A stretch of 64,000 nt of DNA from CAZNUM01 sp964539305 (GTDB lineage Bacteria; Fidelibacterota; Marinisomatia; Marinisomatales; TCS55), in contig CAZIIM010000009.1 of the NCBI GenBank assembly GCA_964539305.1, forward strand, positions 1-64,000, written 5' to 3'. Made by a program: the position numbers and the translations under genes. Each line of letters starts with the position of its first letter. Positions within the stretch are counted from its first letter, which is position 1. Below are positions 24,595-33,305 of this stretch, piece after piece. Below the pieces are notes generated by a model. The model searched no databases. It saw only the letters and a program-made list of their open reading frames with translations, and was not told the origin of the DNA.

Positions 24595-25860
24595 ATGAGT
24601 CAATCGGTAAAACGGGGACATTTAAAAAATACCCTTCGGGAAAGTTACCGAATGACCCTGGATGCCATCCGGGAAAATAAACTCCGTTCCATCCTCACGC
24701 TGCTTGGAATTTCCATCGGTGTTTTTTCCGTCATTGGGGTTATGACTGCCATTCGAACGCTGGAATCTTCCATTGAATCAGGCCTGAATGTTTTCGGAAC
24801 CAATACATTTACAATCCAGAAATGGCCCGCAATCAATATCGGTGGTCCCCGGCACAATCAGAAATACCGCAACCGGAAAAATATCGATTATCAACAGTAT
24901 ATCGAATTAAAAAAGCGGGCTCAACTTCCCCTGATGGTAAGCGTGTCTGAAGCTTCTTCTGTCCATTCGGTAAAATACCGGGACAAATCCATCAACAAGA
25001 GTGTGACTCTGTCGGGAGGGGATGAAGGAACGTTGCGCAGTTTCAATACCTTCATCGGAGACGGCCGTAATCTGTTGGACACGGATGTGGCTTTTTCCCG
25101 GAATGTCTGTGTCCTGGGGATGGATGTGGTGGACCGGTTGTTCCCCTACGAAGATCCCCTTGGGAAAACAATCCAAATAAATGGTCTGGATTACCGGGTG
25201 GTAGGTGTTGCTGAAAGGAAAGGGACTGCCTTTGGCCAAAGCCAGGATAACTACATTTTAATTCCAATTTCCACTTATTTACAGCGTTACGCTGACCGTT
25301 GGACGACCCTGAGTATTACGGTGGAGGCCCCTTCGGAGGCGCTCTACAACAAAACCATGGATGAAGCAGTGGGCATTTTAAGAATGATTCGGAAAGTGCC
25401 GCCGGGGGAGGATAATGATTTTGAAGTCATTTCAAACGCCGAATTAATGGATACGTTTGGTCAGTTTACAGGGGGAGTCAAACTTTTTGCCTTTGTTATT
25501 AGCGTCATTGCCCTGGTGGTGGCAGGAATCGGGATTATGAACATAATGCTTGTCTCCGTAACGGAACGGATCAAGGAAATTGGAATCCGGAAAGCCATTG
25601 GTGCCACGCGGCAGGATATTTTGACCCAATTTTTAACCGAGGCTGTTTTCCTGAGTGAAATCGGGGGCATCGTCGGTGTGATCTTTGGAATTATCGGTGG
25701 GAATATGGTGGCCATGGTATTGAACGTGCCGGCCGTTATTCCATTTGACTGGGCTTTTTATGGGCTGGCTGTTTGTTCCGTCATTGGAATCGGGTTTGGA
25801 ATTTATCCTGCCTGGCGTGCAGCCAGCCTCGATCCGATCGAATCGCTCCATTACGATTAA
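24595..25860 (+). CDS. MacB-type ABC transporter permease (second)
   Basis: A 421-residue paralogue of the preceding permease with the same layout: a longer cytoplasmic N-terminus ('SVKRGHLKNTLRESYRMTLDAIRENK'), TM1 ('SILTLLGISIGVFSVIGVMTAI'), a periplasmic domain, and the C-terminal FtsX TM set ('AGIGIMNIMLVSVTERIKEIGIRKAIGATR'). The two permeases share the FtsX core but differ in the periplasmic domain, which suggests a heterodimer rather than recent duplication. It is the last gene of the exporter operon; a 130-base gap follows before kdsB. Confidence 0.92.
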   Translation: MSQSVKRGHLKNTLRESYRMTLDAIRENKLRSILTLLGISIGVFSVIGVMTAIRTLESSIESGLNVFGTNTFTIQKWPAINIGGPRHNQKYRNRKNIDYQQYIELKKRAQLPLMVSVSEASSVHSVKYRDKSINKSVTLSGGDEGTLRSFNTFIGDGRNLLDTDVAFSRNVCVLGMDVVDRLFPYEDPLGKTIQINGLDYRVVGVAERKGTAFGQSQDNYILIPISTYLQRYADRWTTLSITVEAPSEALYNKTMDEAVGILRMIRKVPPGEDNDFEVISNAELMDTFGQFTGGVKLFAFVISVIALVVAGIGIMNIMLVSVTERIKEIGIRKAIGATRQDILTQFLTEAVFLSEIGGIVGVIFGIIGGNMVAMVLNVPAVIPFDWAFYGLAVCSVIGIGFGIYPAWRAASLDPIESLHYD

Positions 25861-25949
25861 ACCACTCCCTTTCCCTTGTGGTGGTTCGTCTGCGGGGGGT
25901 AAATTTTCCGTCATTCATGGACAGTTATTTCATACCACCCTTGCCCAGC

Positions 25950-25980
25950 GTTCAGTACCAGGTTTGGTATTTGTCTGAAC
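25950..25980 (+). other. Imperfect inverted repeat just upstream of kdsB
   Basis: The outer arms GTTCAG (25950-25955) and CTGAAC (25975-25980) and the inner arms TACCA (25956-25960) and TGGTA (25965-25969) form a hairpin with a five-base bulge (TTTGT) on the 3' side. It ends ten bases before the kdsB ATG. It lacks a terminal T run, so it is not a convincing terminator. It could be an operator or an RNA element that affects kdsB translation. Confidence 0.3.
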
Positions 25981-25990
25981 CAATGTCTCT

Positions 25991-26692
25991 ATGAAAGCAG
26001 TTGGTATTATTCCTGCCCGTTTACATTCTACCCGGTTCCCCAGGAAAATACTCTATCCGATTAATGATAAGCCCATGGTGGTTCATGTCTATGAACAGGC
26101 GAAAAAAGCAAGCCAACTGGAGGATGTTCTGGTAGCCATCGACAGTGATGAAACGGAAAAAGCATTAAAACCATATGCCGTCAACACTATCATGACCTCT
26201 GCCGATCATGCTTCCGGTTCCGATCGGGTGGCAGAAGTGGCCGGGAAACTGGAGGCGGAGGTGATTGTCAATATTCAGGGAGATGAACCGGGAATTGATC
26301 CTGGGACGATAAATGCCCTGGTGGATATTTTCAATGATCCGGACATTTTAATGGCTACGGCGGCCAGTACCCGTCTGTCCCCGCAGGAATTTCTAGACCC
26401 TAATGCAGTGAAAGTCTTATTGGACAAGGACGGCTACGCCGTTAATTTCTGCCGGGTTCCTCGTGGAGTCGCCTGGGGCGGGTATTACCTGCACATCGGC
26501 ATTTATGCCTACCGGAAAGAAGTCTTGTTGCGGTTTACTCAGCTGCCGGAATCCAAAAACGAAGTTACTTTTAAACTGGAGCAATGGCGGGCATTGGATA
26601 ACGGAATCCCCATCAAAGTAATATTAACGGACAGAAAATTTAAAGGGATCGACCGAATGGAAGATGTACGAATTTTTCAGGGGGCTCAATGA
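25991..26692 (+). CDS. kdsB: 3-deoxy-manno-octulosonate cytidylyltransferase
   Basis: Activates Kdo with CTP to give CMP-Kdo for LPS inner-core synthesis. 233 residues (family about 245). The nucleotide-binding N-terminus is 'IIPARLHSTRFPRKILYPINDKPM'; 'ADHASGSDRVAEVA' and 'VNIQGDEPGIDP' hold the Mg/CTP-binding residues, and 'HIGIYAYRKEVLLRFTQLP' and 'KGIDRMEDV' are typical of KdsB (vGIDTxeDl). It opens the long Kdo/LPS operon and overlaps pyrG by four bases, which pairs the CTP-using and CTP-making steps. Confidence 0.95.
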   Translation: MKAVGIIPARLHSTRFPRKILYPINDKPMVVHVYEQAKKASQLEDVLVAIDSDETEKALKPYAVNTIMTSADHASGSDRVAEVAGKLEAEVIVNIQGDEPGIDPGTINALVDIFNDPDILMATAASTRLSPQEFLDPNAVKVLLDKDGYAVNFCRVPRGVAWGGYYLHIGIYAYRKEVLLRFTQLPESKNEVTFKLEQWRALDNGIPIKVILTDRKFKGIDRMEDVRIFQGAQ

Positions 26693-28323
26693 GTCCCCGG
26701 AAACCAACGAAATACATATTCGTCTTAGGGGGTGTTATTTCTGGTCTTGGAAAGGGTATCGCCGCCGCCTCGATCGGGTATTTATTAAAATCTGCCGGTA
26801 TTCGGGTCACCATTCTCAAATTGGATCCCTATTTGAATGTAGATCCAGGCACCATGAATCCCTACCAACATGGGGAAGTCTTTGTTCTGGATGACGGCTC
26901 GGAGACCGATCTGGATTTGGGGCATTATGAACGGTTTATTGATGTGGATATGAGCAGTCAGAATAACGCCACCGCCGGGCAGGTGTATAGTGAAGTATTG
27001 GAGCGGGAACGGCGGGGAGAATATTTAGGTGCTACCATTCAGGTTATTCCCCACATCACCGATGAAATTAAGCGGCGTATTAAAACAATTAATCAACCGA
27101 AGAAATATGACGTCATTATCTGTGAAGTGGGTGGCACAGTGGGAGACATTGAAAGTTTACCCTTTATGGAAGCCATCCGTCAGCTCATTGCTGAAGTGGG
27201 TTACCATAACCATTTGATTGTTCATGTGACGCTGGTGCCCTACATCAAAGCCAGCGAAGAATTAAAGTCAAAACCCACCCAGCACTCGGTCATGAAACTG
27301 CGGGAGATTGGCCTATCCCCGGATATTATTCTGTGCCGGTCGGATCATAAGATTACTAAATCGGTCCGGGATAAAATTGCCCTGTTCAGCAATGTGGATC
27401 CAAGCCACGTCGTGGAGGGAAAAGAGGTAAAAAGTATTTATGAAGTCCCCCTGGTATTGAACGAGCAGAATGTGGGACAGTTGATCATGGATCGCCTGGA
27501 ATTAACCGGGGCACCTAATGTCTCCTATCTGGAAACATTTATTGACCACTACCGGAACCCCAGTCATGAAGTTACCATCGCCATGTGCGGTAAATATACA
27601 GCGTTACCGGATGCTTATAAAAGTGTACTGGAGGCATTCATTCATGCGGGAATGGAAAACAGCACCCGCGTTCATCTGCGCTGGATTGCCACCGAGGAGA
27701 TTCGATCCGATCAGGAGGCTGAAGCTGAATTTGAAGGTGTGGACGGAATTCTGCTCCTCCCGGGGTTTGGAAGCCGGGGCTCTGAAGGGAAAATACTGGC
27801 CTGTAAATATGCCCGTGTGAAGCGGATCCCTTTTTTGGGCATCTGTCTCGGGCTGCAGTGCGCCGTGATCGAATTTGCCCGGAATGTATGCGGTCTGGAA
27901 AAGGCTAACAGCACCGAATTTGATCCTAAAACGCCGGCGCCGGTCATTGATCTCATGGAATCCCAACGGGCAGTGAAACGAAAAGGGGGCACCATGCGGC
28001 TGGGTTCCTATGATTGTGAGATCCAGGTACGGACCAAAGCCTATGCCGCTTACCGGAAGAAAAAAATATCGGAACGGCACCGCCATCGCTGGGAAGTCAA
28101 CAACCGTTACCGGAATCGCCTGGCCAGGAATGGAATGATCTTTTCCGGAATTAACCGGGAGTTAAATTTGGTGGAGATTATTGAGATTCCGGACCATCCC
28201 TGGTTTGTTGCCGGTCAGTTCCACCCGGAACTGAAAAGCAGAGTTGGGAAAGCCCATCCCCTCTTCCGGGAATTCGTAAAAGCGTCGGTCCAATATCAAC
28301 TTCAGAAAGAGCAGCTATCATGA
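26689..28323 (+). CDS. pyrG: CTP synthase
   Basis: Makes CTP from UTP, ATP and glutamine. 544 residues, normal length. The synthetase domain starts 'KYIFVLGGVISGLGKGIAAASIGYLL', with 'KLDPYLNVDPGTMNPYQHGE' and 'VGGTVGDIES'. The glutaminase domain has the nucleophile Cys in 'LGICLGLQCAVIEF' and the catalytic His/Glu in 'GQFHPELKS'. It lies between kdsB and kdsA with ATGA overlaps at both ends, so CTP supply is coregulated with Kdo synthesis. Confidence 0.97.
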   Translation: MSPRKPTKYIFVLGGVISGLGKGIAAASIGYLLKSAGIRVTILKLDPYLNVDPGTMNPYQHGEVFVLDDGSETDLDLGHYERFIDVDMSSQNNATAGQVYSEVLERERRGEYLGATIQVIPHITDEIKRRIKTINQPKKYDVIICEVGGTVGDIESLPFMEAIRQLIAEVGYHNHLIVHVTLVPYIKASEELKSKPTQHSVMKLREIGLSPDIILCRSDHKITKSVRDKIALFSNVDPSHVVEGKEVKSIYEVPLVLNEQNVGQLIMDRLELTGAPNVSYLETFIDHYRNPSHEVTIAMCGKYTALPDAYKSVLEAFIHAGMENSTRVHLRWIATEEIRSDQEAEAEFEGVDGILLLPGFGSRGSEGKILACKYARVKRIPFLGICLGLQCAVIEFARNVCGLEKANSTEFDPKTPAPVIDLMESQRAVKRKGGTMRLGSYDCEIQVRTKAYAAYRKKKISERHRHRWEVNNRYRNRLARNGMIFSGINRELNLVEIIEIPDHPWFVAGQFHPELKSRVGKAHPLFREFVKASVQYQLQKEQLS

Positions 28324-29135
28324 AAACCGTCTTTATCGGTAAAGCCCCCTTCGGAAGTGAACCCCTGGCTCTGATTGCTGGCCCCTGCGTCATTGAAAGC
28401 AGGGACCATGCACTGAAAATGGCCGGTTCCATTTTGAAGGTTACCTCCGAATTGGGCATCCCATATATCTTTAAAAGTTCCTTCGACAAGGCAAACCGTA
28501 CTTCCGTCGATTCCTATCGGGGAGTAGATATTGAATCAGGCCTTAAAATACTGGAAGATATTAAAACAGAATTTCAAATCCCTGTTCTGACCGATATTCA
28601 TTTACCGGATCAAGCCGCCTTGGCAGCCAAAGTGGTAGATGCGCTTCAAATACCGGCGTTTCTCTGCCGGCAGACTGATTTGCTGGTGGCAGCCGGGAAG
28701 ACAGGGAAAACCGTTAATATTAAAAAAGGTCAGTTCTTGGCACCGTATAAAATGGAACATGTGGTAAAAAAGGTCACCTCAACCGGAAATGAGAATATTC
28801 TCCTCACCGAAAGGGGAACTTTTTTCGGCTACGATAATCTGGTTGTGGACATGCGATCGTTGGAAATGATGCGTGAATGTACCGGGTTCCCTGTTGTATT
28901 TGATGCTACCCATAGCGCCCAGCAACCGGGTGCTGCGGGAAAAAAGACCGGTGGTTTCAGGGAATATATCCCAACCGTGGCCAGAGCGGCGGTGGCAGCG
29001 GGGGTGGACGGCTTGTTCATGGAGGTCCACGATAATCCTCAGGCGGCGAAGTCCGATGCAGCCACCCAGTGGCCGCTGGATCAATTAAAGCCCCTGTTAA
29101 GCACCCTTTTGAGCATTCGGAAAGCGAGTCATTGA
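28320..29135 (+). CDS. kdsA: 3-deoxy-8-phosphooctulonate synthase
   Basis: Condenses arabinose-5-phosphate with phosphoenolpyruvate to Kdo-8-phosphate. 271 residues. Motifs: 'LIAGPCVIES', 'FKSSFDKANRTS', 'VLTDIH', 'LCRQTDLLVAAGKTGKTVNIKKGQFL', 'FDATHSAQQPG' and 'FMEVHDNP'. The Cys in 'AGPCVIES' is at the metal-ligand position, so a metal-dependent form is possible. It overlaps pyrG by four bases and is followed two bases later by kdsC. Confidence 0.96.
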   Translation: MKTVFIGKAPFGSEPLALIAGPCVIESRDHALKMAGSILKVTSELGIPYIFKSSFDKANRTSVDSYRGVDIESGLKILEDIKTEFQIPVLTDIHLPDQAALAAKVVDALQIPAFLCRQTDLLVAAGKTGKTVNIKKGQFLAPYKMEHVVKKVTSTGNENILLTERGTFFGYDNLVVDMRSLEMMRECTGFPVVFDATHSAQQPGAAGKKTGGFREYIPTVARAAVAAGVDGLFMEVHDNPQAAKSDAATQWPLDQLKPLLSTLLSIRKASH

Positions 29136-29137
29136 AA

Positions 29138-29680
29138 ATGAATGCATTAAAACAGAAGGTGGAGCGGATAAAATTGATTATTGCGGATGTAGATGGTGTA
29201 CTGACAGACGGTTCCATTTACAAAGGAGCGGATGGTGTTGAGTATAAACGTTTCAGTGTTACCGATGGGACGGGCGTTGCCCTGGCCCGGGAAGCCGGGT
29301 TTCAGATTGCTTTTATTTCGGGACGTTTTTCTGCTGCAACCGAGGCACGCGCCCGGGAATTGAAGATCCGGGATGTGTATAATGGTACCCTGAATAAACT
29401 GATCCCCTATGAAGCTCTGAAAACAAAATATGAATTGGATGACAATGAAATCGCCTACATTGGGGATGACCTTATTGATATTCCTGTCATGGAAAAGGTA
29501 GGTATTCCCATCTCCGTGCCCAATGCGTGTCAGGAGGCCAAGACCGCCTCAGTGTATATTACCCCGTCCAGGGGTGGGAGTGGCGCTTTCAGGGAAGCAA
29601 TCGATTGGATCCTTCAATCCCGGGGAGACTATGAAACTGTTTTAACGCGCTTGCGGGAAAAGGTTTTACAGTCCAAATGA
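29138..29680 (+). CDS. kdsC: 3-deoxy-D-manno-octulosonate 8-phosphate phosphatase (HAD family)
   Basis: Removes phosphate from Kdo-8-P. About 180 residues from ATG 29138, the usual size; longer in-frame starts lie inside kdsA and would add a non-homologous leader (a TTG at 29132 adds only two residues). HAD motif I is 'DVDGVLTDG' with the nucleophile Asp, motif II 'FISGR', and motif IV 'YIGDDLIDIPVM'. It lacks a cap domain, consistent with a C0-type tetramer. It overlaps lptC by four bases. Confidence 0.94.
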   Translation: MNALKQKVERIKLIIADVDGVLTDGSIYKGADGVEYKRFSVTDGTGVALAREAGFQIAFISGRFSAATEARARELKIRDVYNGTLNKLIPYEALKTKYELDDNEIAYIGDDLIDIPVMEKVGIPISVPNACQEAKTASVYITPSRGGSGAFREAIDWILQSRGDYETVLTRLREKVLQSK

Positions 29681-30243
29681 ACCTTTCATTCCCTCCATTC
29701 AGAAGATTTGGAATGTTTACGCTGATTTTACTCTTTTTTATTGGTCCAATTCAGAGCTGTTCTCATCAGGAGATGGAAAAAACTGGGATTACCAGGGAGG
29801 GGCGTCCCGATCAGGAAAGCTGGACCGTCACGATTACCTTGACCAGTGAAGGATCCAAACGGGCTGTGGTGCGCTCCGGTCATCTTCAGAAGTTCAATGA
29901 CCGCCAATTTATTTTGCTGGATCAGGGCGTAAATGCGGATTTTTTCGATACAGAGGAAAATCATACCACTAATCTGGTTTCCAAAATTGCAGAAGTGGAC
30001 GAAAAATCCGACTTTATGATTGCCATGGGGGAGGTGGTCGTGGTTTCCGACAGCGGTGTGACCCTTTATACCGATACTCTGTCCTGGAATAATGAGGAAG
30101 AACGTGTCTATACGGATGATCCGGTCATACTGACCACGGAAAATAACGATACTTTATATGGAATCGGGTTTGAATCCGATGTAGAACTGGATAATTGGCG
30201 CATTCTGGAACCAACCGGTGTTATGCATGAAGATGAAAAATAA
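29677..30243 (+). CDS. lptC: LptC-like LPS export protein, predicted lipoprotein
   Basis: A 188-residue exported protein with a hydrophobic signal and a probable lipobox 'GPIQSC' (Cys28), so it may be lipid-anchored rather than held by a TM helix as in E. coli LptC. The mature part is beta-rich and has the LptC/OstA-type pattern of short strands ('VVRSGHLQKF', 'EVVVVSDSGVTLYTDTLSWNNEEERVYTDDPVIL'), in which unwanted folds are built from 'G-x-V' steps. It lies directly before lptB, the usual place for lptC. In E. coli the Lpt bridge passes LPS from the inner to the outer membrane. No separate lptA gene is in the window. Confidence 0.8.
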   Translation: MNLSFPPFRRFGMFTLILLFFIGPIQSCSHQEMEKTGITREGRPDQESWTVTITLTSEGSKRAVVRSGHLQKFNDRQFILLDQGVNADFFDTEENHTTNLVSKIAEVDEKSDFMIAMGEVVVVSDSGVTLYTDTLSWNNEEERVYTDDPVILTTENNDTLYGIGFESDVELDNWRILEPTGVMHEDEK

Positions 30244-30967
30244 TCACCAAAAACTAATCGCCCAGGGATTGTGTAAACGCTACGGCAAACGATGGGTCGT
30301 AAACGAAGTGGACCTGGAAGTGAATAAGGGCGAAATTGTAGGATTACTGGGACCCAACGGTGCTGGCAAGACCACCACTTTTTACATGATCACAGGCATG
30401 ATTAAACCAAACCGGGGTAAAATTTTCCTGGATGATGAGGATATAACCGACCGGGCCATGTACCAGCGTTCCCGCAGCGGAATTGGTTATTTATCCCAGG
30501 AACCTTCCATTTTCGGGAAATTAACCGTGGAAGACAATCTTCGCCTGGTTCTGGAAATGTCGCCGCTTTCAAAGGATGAACAAAAACAAAAGATTGAACA
30601 GTTGCTGGAGGACCTTTCCATTACCCATTTAAGGAAGAATAAAGGGAATAGCCTTTCAGGTGGAGAGCGAAGACGGGTGGAGATTTGTCGCACCCTGGCC
30701 ATTAATCCTGATTTTATCCTGCTGGATGAACCCTTTGCAGGAGTGGATCCCATTGCCGTGGAGGATATCCAGTCCATTGTTCATTCTCTGAAAACCCGGG
30801 ATATCGGTGTACTGATCACCGACCACAATGTGCGGGAAACCCTGTCTATCACGGATCGATCTTACCTGCTGTTTGACGGGAAGATATTGAAGGCAGGGAC
30901 CTCGGAATATCTGGCGAACGATAAGGAAGCCCGCCGACTTTACCTGGGAGAAAAATTTCGTCTCTAG
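30227..30967 (+). CDS. lptB: LPS export ABC transporter ATP-binding protein
   Basis: The ATPase that powers LPS extraction with LptFG. Walker A 'GPNGAGKTT', Q-loop 'GIGYLSQEPSIFGKLTVEDNL' (the S-I-F-x-K-L-T-V-x-x-N motif typical of LptB), signature 'LSGGERRRVEICRTL', Walker B 'FILLDEPFAGVDPIAV', and H-loop 'ITDHNVRETL'. The start is uncertain: GTG 30218, ATG 30227 or ATG 30233. I use 30227 because GGTG stands six bases upstream. It overlaps the end of lptC by 17 bases. rpoN starts one base after its stop, an arrangement also known in Proteobacteria. Confidence 0.95.
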   Translation: MKMKNNHQKLIAQGLCKRYGKRWVVNEVDLEVNKGEIVGLLGPNGAGKTTTFYMITGMIKPNRGKIFLDDEDITDRAMYQRSRSGIGYLSQEPSIFGKLTVEDNLRLVLEMSPLSKDEQKQKIEQLLEDLSITHLRKNKGNSLSGGERRRVEICRTLAINPDFILLDEPFAGVDPIAVEDIQSIVHSLKTRDIGVLITDHNVRETLSITDRSYLLFDGKILKAGTSEYLANDKEARRLYLGEKFRL

Positions 30968-30968
30968 A

Positions 30969-32318
30969 ATGCCTCAACTACGACAGACCCAGTCACTGAA
31001 ACAAACCCTATCGCCCCAACAGGTCTTGCAGGCAAATTTACTCCAGTTGACCGTAAACCATTTGGAGCAGAAGATTCTGGATGAGGTGGGGAAAAATCCC
31101 CTTTTGGAACCCCTGGAACCCAAAACAGAGGAGCTGGCGGAAGGGGAACCGGAGCCCCAAAAAGAACTGGATTACGAAGAAGATCCTGACGAGTACGAAC
31201 CGGCTAATATTTACAATACGGAACGATCGCGGGTGGATATTCCTATCCCGGATCATCTTGATTTCATTGAGGGACTGGTTCAACAACTGGATATGTACGA
31301 TCTCAATGAATGGGAGCGGGCAATCGCAGAGGAAATCCTCTGGAATTTGGATGAACAAGGGTATCTGGAAGTGGACCTGGCTCTGATTGCGGACCGTTTT
31401 ACCCGTACTGAAGAGGAAGTGGAACGGGTCTTGAAAAAGGTTCAGCAGTTGGATCCTCCCGGTATTGCCGCGCGGAATCTCAAGGAATGTTTGCTGATTC
31501 AGCTTCAGGATCGCAAAGAGAGTCTCGCTTATCGGGTAATTCAAGAGGCGTTTGATGATTTCGCCAATCACCGGTTTGAGGCGGTTCAGAAAAAATTAGG
31601 GGTGACCAAAGAAGAGCTGGCCCAGGCCGTGGAGGAAATTACCCATTTAAATCCCCGACCGGGGGCTGGGAAAATATCGGCACAGACCGATACCGTGATT
31701 CCGGATCTGCTTGCGGTCCAGCGTGAAAACGAATGGGTTGTGATTGTAAATGATTCCTGGCTGCCGGAGCTCAATATCAGTAACCAGTATGTAGCCTTGA
31801 TGAATCAGGTTGATTTGCCGCGGGACACGCGGAAATATTTAAAGGAAAAGTATGATTCGGCGACCTGGTTTATCCAGGCTATTGAACAGCGGCGGAAGAC
31901 GCTCTCGGAAGTGATGTACGCCATTATTAGGCGGCAGCCGAAATTTTTTGAAGGGAATACCCAGGCTCTGGAGCCCATGCGGTTGCAGGATATTGCCGAC
32001 GACATTGGAATGGACATTTCCACCGTAAGCCGCTCCACCCGTGGGAAATACGTGGATACCCCGTTTGGAATCTTTGAATTAAAGTCCTTCTTCACCGGTG
32101 GCTACGTATTGAATAGCGGCGAGGAAGTGAGCACTCAAAAAATAAAAACATTACTCAAGGAAGTCATAGACAGCGAGGATAAATTCAAACCTCTAACGGA
32201 CACGCAATTGGCTGAAGTATTGAAACAAAAGGGGTATCCGGTTGCCCGAAGGACCGTGGCTAAATACCGGGAGCAATTGAATTATCCAGTCGCCCGTTTA
32301 AGGAGGCAGCTAACCTAA
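30969..32318 (+). CDS. rpoN: RNA polymerase sigma-54 factor
   Basis: The alternative sigma factor that needs AAA+ activators and reads -24/-12 promoters. 449 residues. Region I is Gln/Leu-rich ('LRQTQSLKQTLSPQQVLQANLLQL'), the core-binding region spans about 100-290, a helix-turn-helix is near 330-350 ('LQDIADDIGMDISTVSRSTRGKYV'), and the RpoN box is 'ARRTVAKYRE' near 430. No activator gene is in this window. Placement directly after lptB is conserved in many Gram-negative bacteria. Confidence 0.96.
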   Translation: MPQLRQTQSLKQTLSPQQVLQANLLQLTVNHLEQKILDEVGKNPLLEPLEPKTEELAEGEPEPQKELDYEEDPDEYEPANIYNTERSRVDIPIPDHLDFIEGLVQQLDMYDLNEWERAIAEEILWNLDEQGYLEVDLALIADRFTRTEEEVERVLKKVQQLDPPGIAARNLKECLLIQLQDRKESLAYRVIQEAFDDFANHRFEAVQKKLGVTKEELAQAVEEITHLNPRPGAGKISAQTDTVIPDLLAVQRENEWVVIVNDSWLPELNISNQYVALMNQVDLPRDTRKYLKEKYDSATWFIQAIEQRRKTLSEVMYAIIRRQPKFFEGNTQALEPMRLQDIADDIGMDISTVSRSTRGKYVDTPFGIFELKSFFTGGYVLNSGEEVSTQKIKTLLKEVIDSEDKFKPLTDTQLAEVLKQKGYPVARRTVAKYREQLNYPVARLRRQLT

Positions 32319-32334
32319 TTGAAAGGAGCATTGT

Positions 32335-33303
32335 ATGACTTATCGAAGGATTATTGTGGGGGATCAGGAGATTAAAATTCCGGATAAGCTGTTCAGCTTG
32401 GGTGTGATTCCCATTGTGGGGATTGCCCTGGTTCTATGGTTACTCACGGGGATCTATATTGTGGGTCCTGATGAAGTCGGTGTGGTTCAGACTTTCGGGA
32501 AATACACCCGCCAAGCCCAGTCGGGGTTGAATTACCATTTTCCCTATCCGATTGAAACGGTTCAGACGCCCAAGGTCACAGAAGTAAAACGGATTGAAAT
32601 TGGTTTTCGCAGCGTTGGGAAGAATGTGTATAAAACCATTCGGAAAGAAAGCCTGATGTTGACGGGGGATGAAAACATCGTTGATGCTGAAATGATCGTT
32701 CAGTTCAAGGTTAAGGATCCGGTGGCTTACCTGTTTAATTTTGTCAAACCGGAAGCGACAGTTCGTGAGGCAGCCGAGGCCTCCCTTCGAACAGTGATTG
32801 GCCGTCACAAAATTGACGAAGCCCTCACCTCCGGTAAATTCATGATTCAGGAGCAGACCCGGACCCTGTTACAGAATATCCTGGATAATTACAAGACCGG
32901 GATTCTGATCGTGGCCGTCCAGTTACAGGACGTGTCCCCACCGGAACAGGTTGTGGCCGCCTTTAAGGATGTGGCATCAGCTAAAGAGGACAAAAACCGC
33001 ATGATCAACCAGGCCGAAGGTTATCGAAATGACATCATCCCGAAAGCGCGAGGTGAGGCGCAGGCCAATATCCGGGAAGCGGAAGGCTACCGAGGAGCCC
33101 GCATTGCCCGGGCCGAAGGGGATGTGGCCAAATTTAAGGCCATCCTGAAAGAATACGAAAAAGCCAAGGATGTGACTGAAACGCGCCTGTACCTGGAAAC
33201 CATTGAGGAAATCCTGCCGAATAAGGAAAAGATTCTGGTTCCCAATTCAGCAGATGGCAGCTTTATTAATCTGCTGAACATGAAAATGAAGGAGGGGAAA
33301 TAA
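32335..33303 (+). CDS. hflK: HflK, SPFH-family modulator of FtsH protease
   Basis: A 322-residue inner-membrane protein with one N-terminal TM helix (about 21-43) and a periplasmic SPFH/band-7 domain ('YIVGPDEVGVVQTFGKYTRQAQSGLNYHFPYPIE'), then a long helix rich in Ala/Glu/Arg. HflK and HflC form a cage around FtsH in the membrane and modulate membrane-protein turnover. The long Gly-rich N-terminal tail of E. coli HflK is absent. An SD (AAAGGAG) precedes the ATG. It is followed by hflC after two bases. Confidence 0.93.
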   Translation: MTYRRIIVGDQEIKIPDKLFSLGVIPIVGIALVLWLLTGIYIVGPDEVGVVQTFGKYTRQAQSGLNYHFPYPIETVQTPKVTEVKRIEIGFRSVGKNVYKTIRKESLMLTGDENIVDAEMIVQFKVKDPVAYLFNFVKPEATVREAAEASLRTVIGRHKIDEALTSGKFMIQEQTRTLLQNILDNYKTGILIVAVQLQDVSPPEQVVAAFKDVASAKEDKNRMINQAEGYRNDIIPKARGEAQANIREAEGYRGARIARAEGDVAKFKAILKEYEKAKDVTETRLYLETIEEILPNKEKILVPNSADGSFINLLNMKMKEGK

Positions 33304-33305
33304 TC

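Noticed and set aside
25861..25890. ACCAC/GTGGT inverted repeat after the second permease, considered as a terminator
   Set aside because: Only five base pairs with a 12-base loop and no T run.
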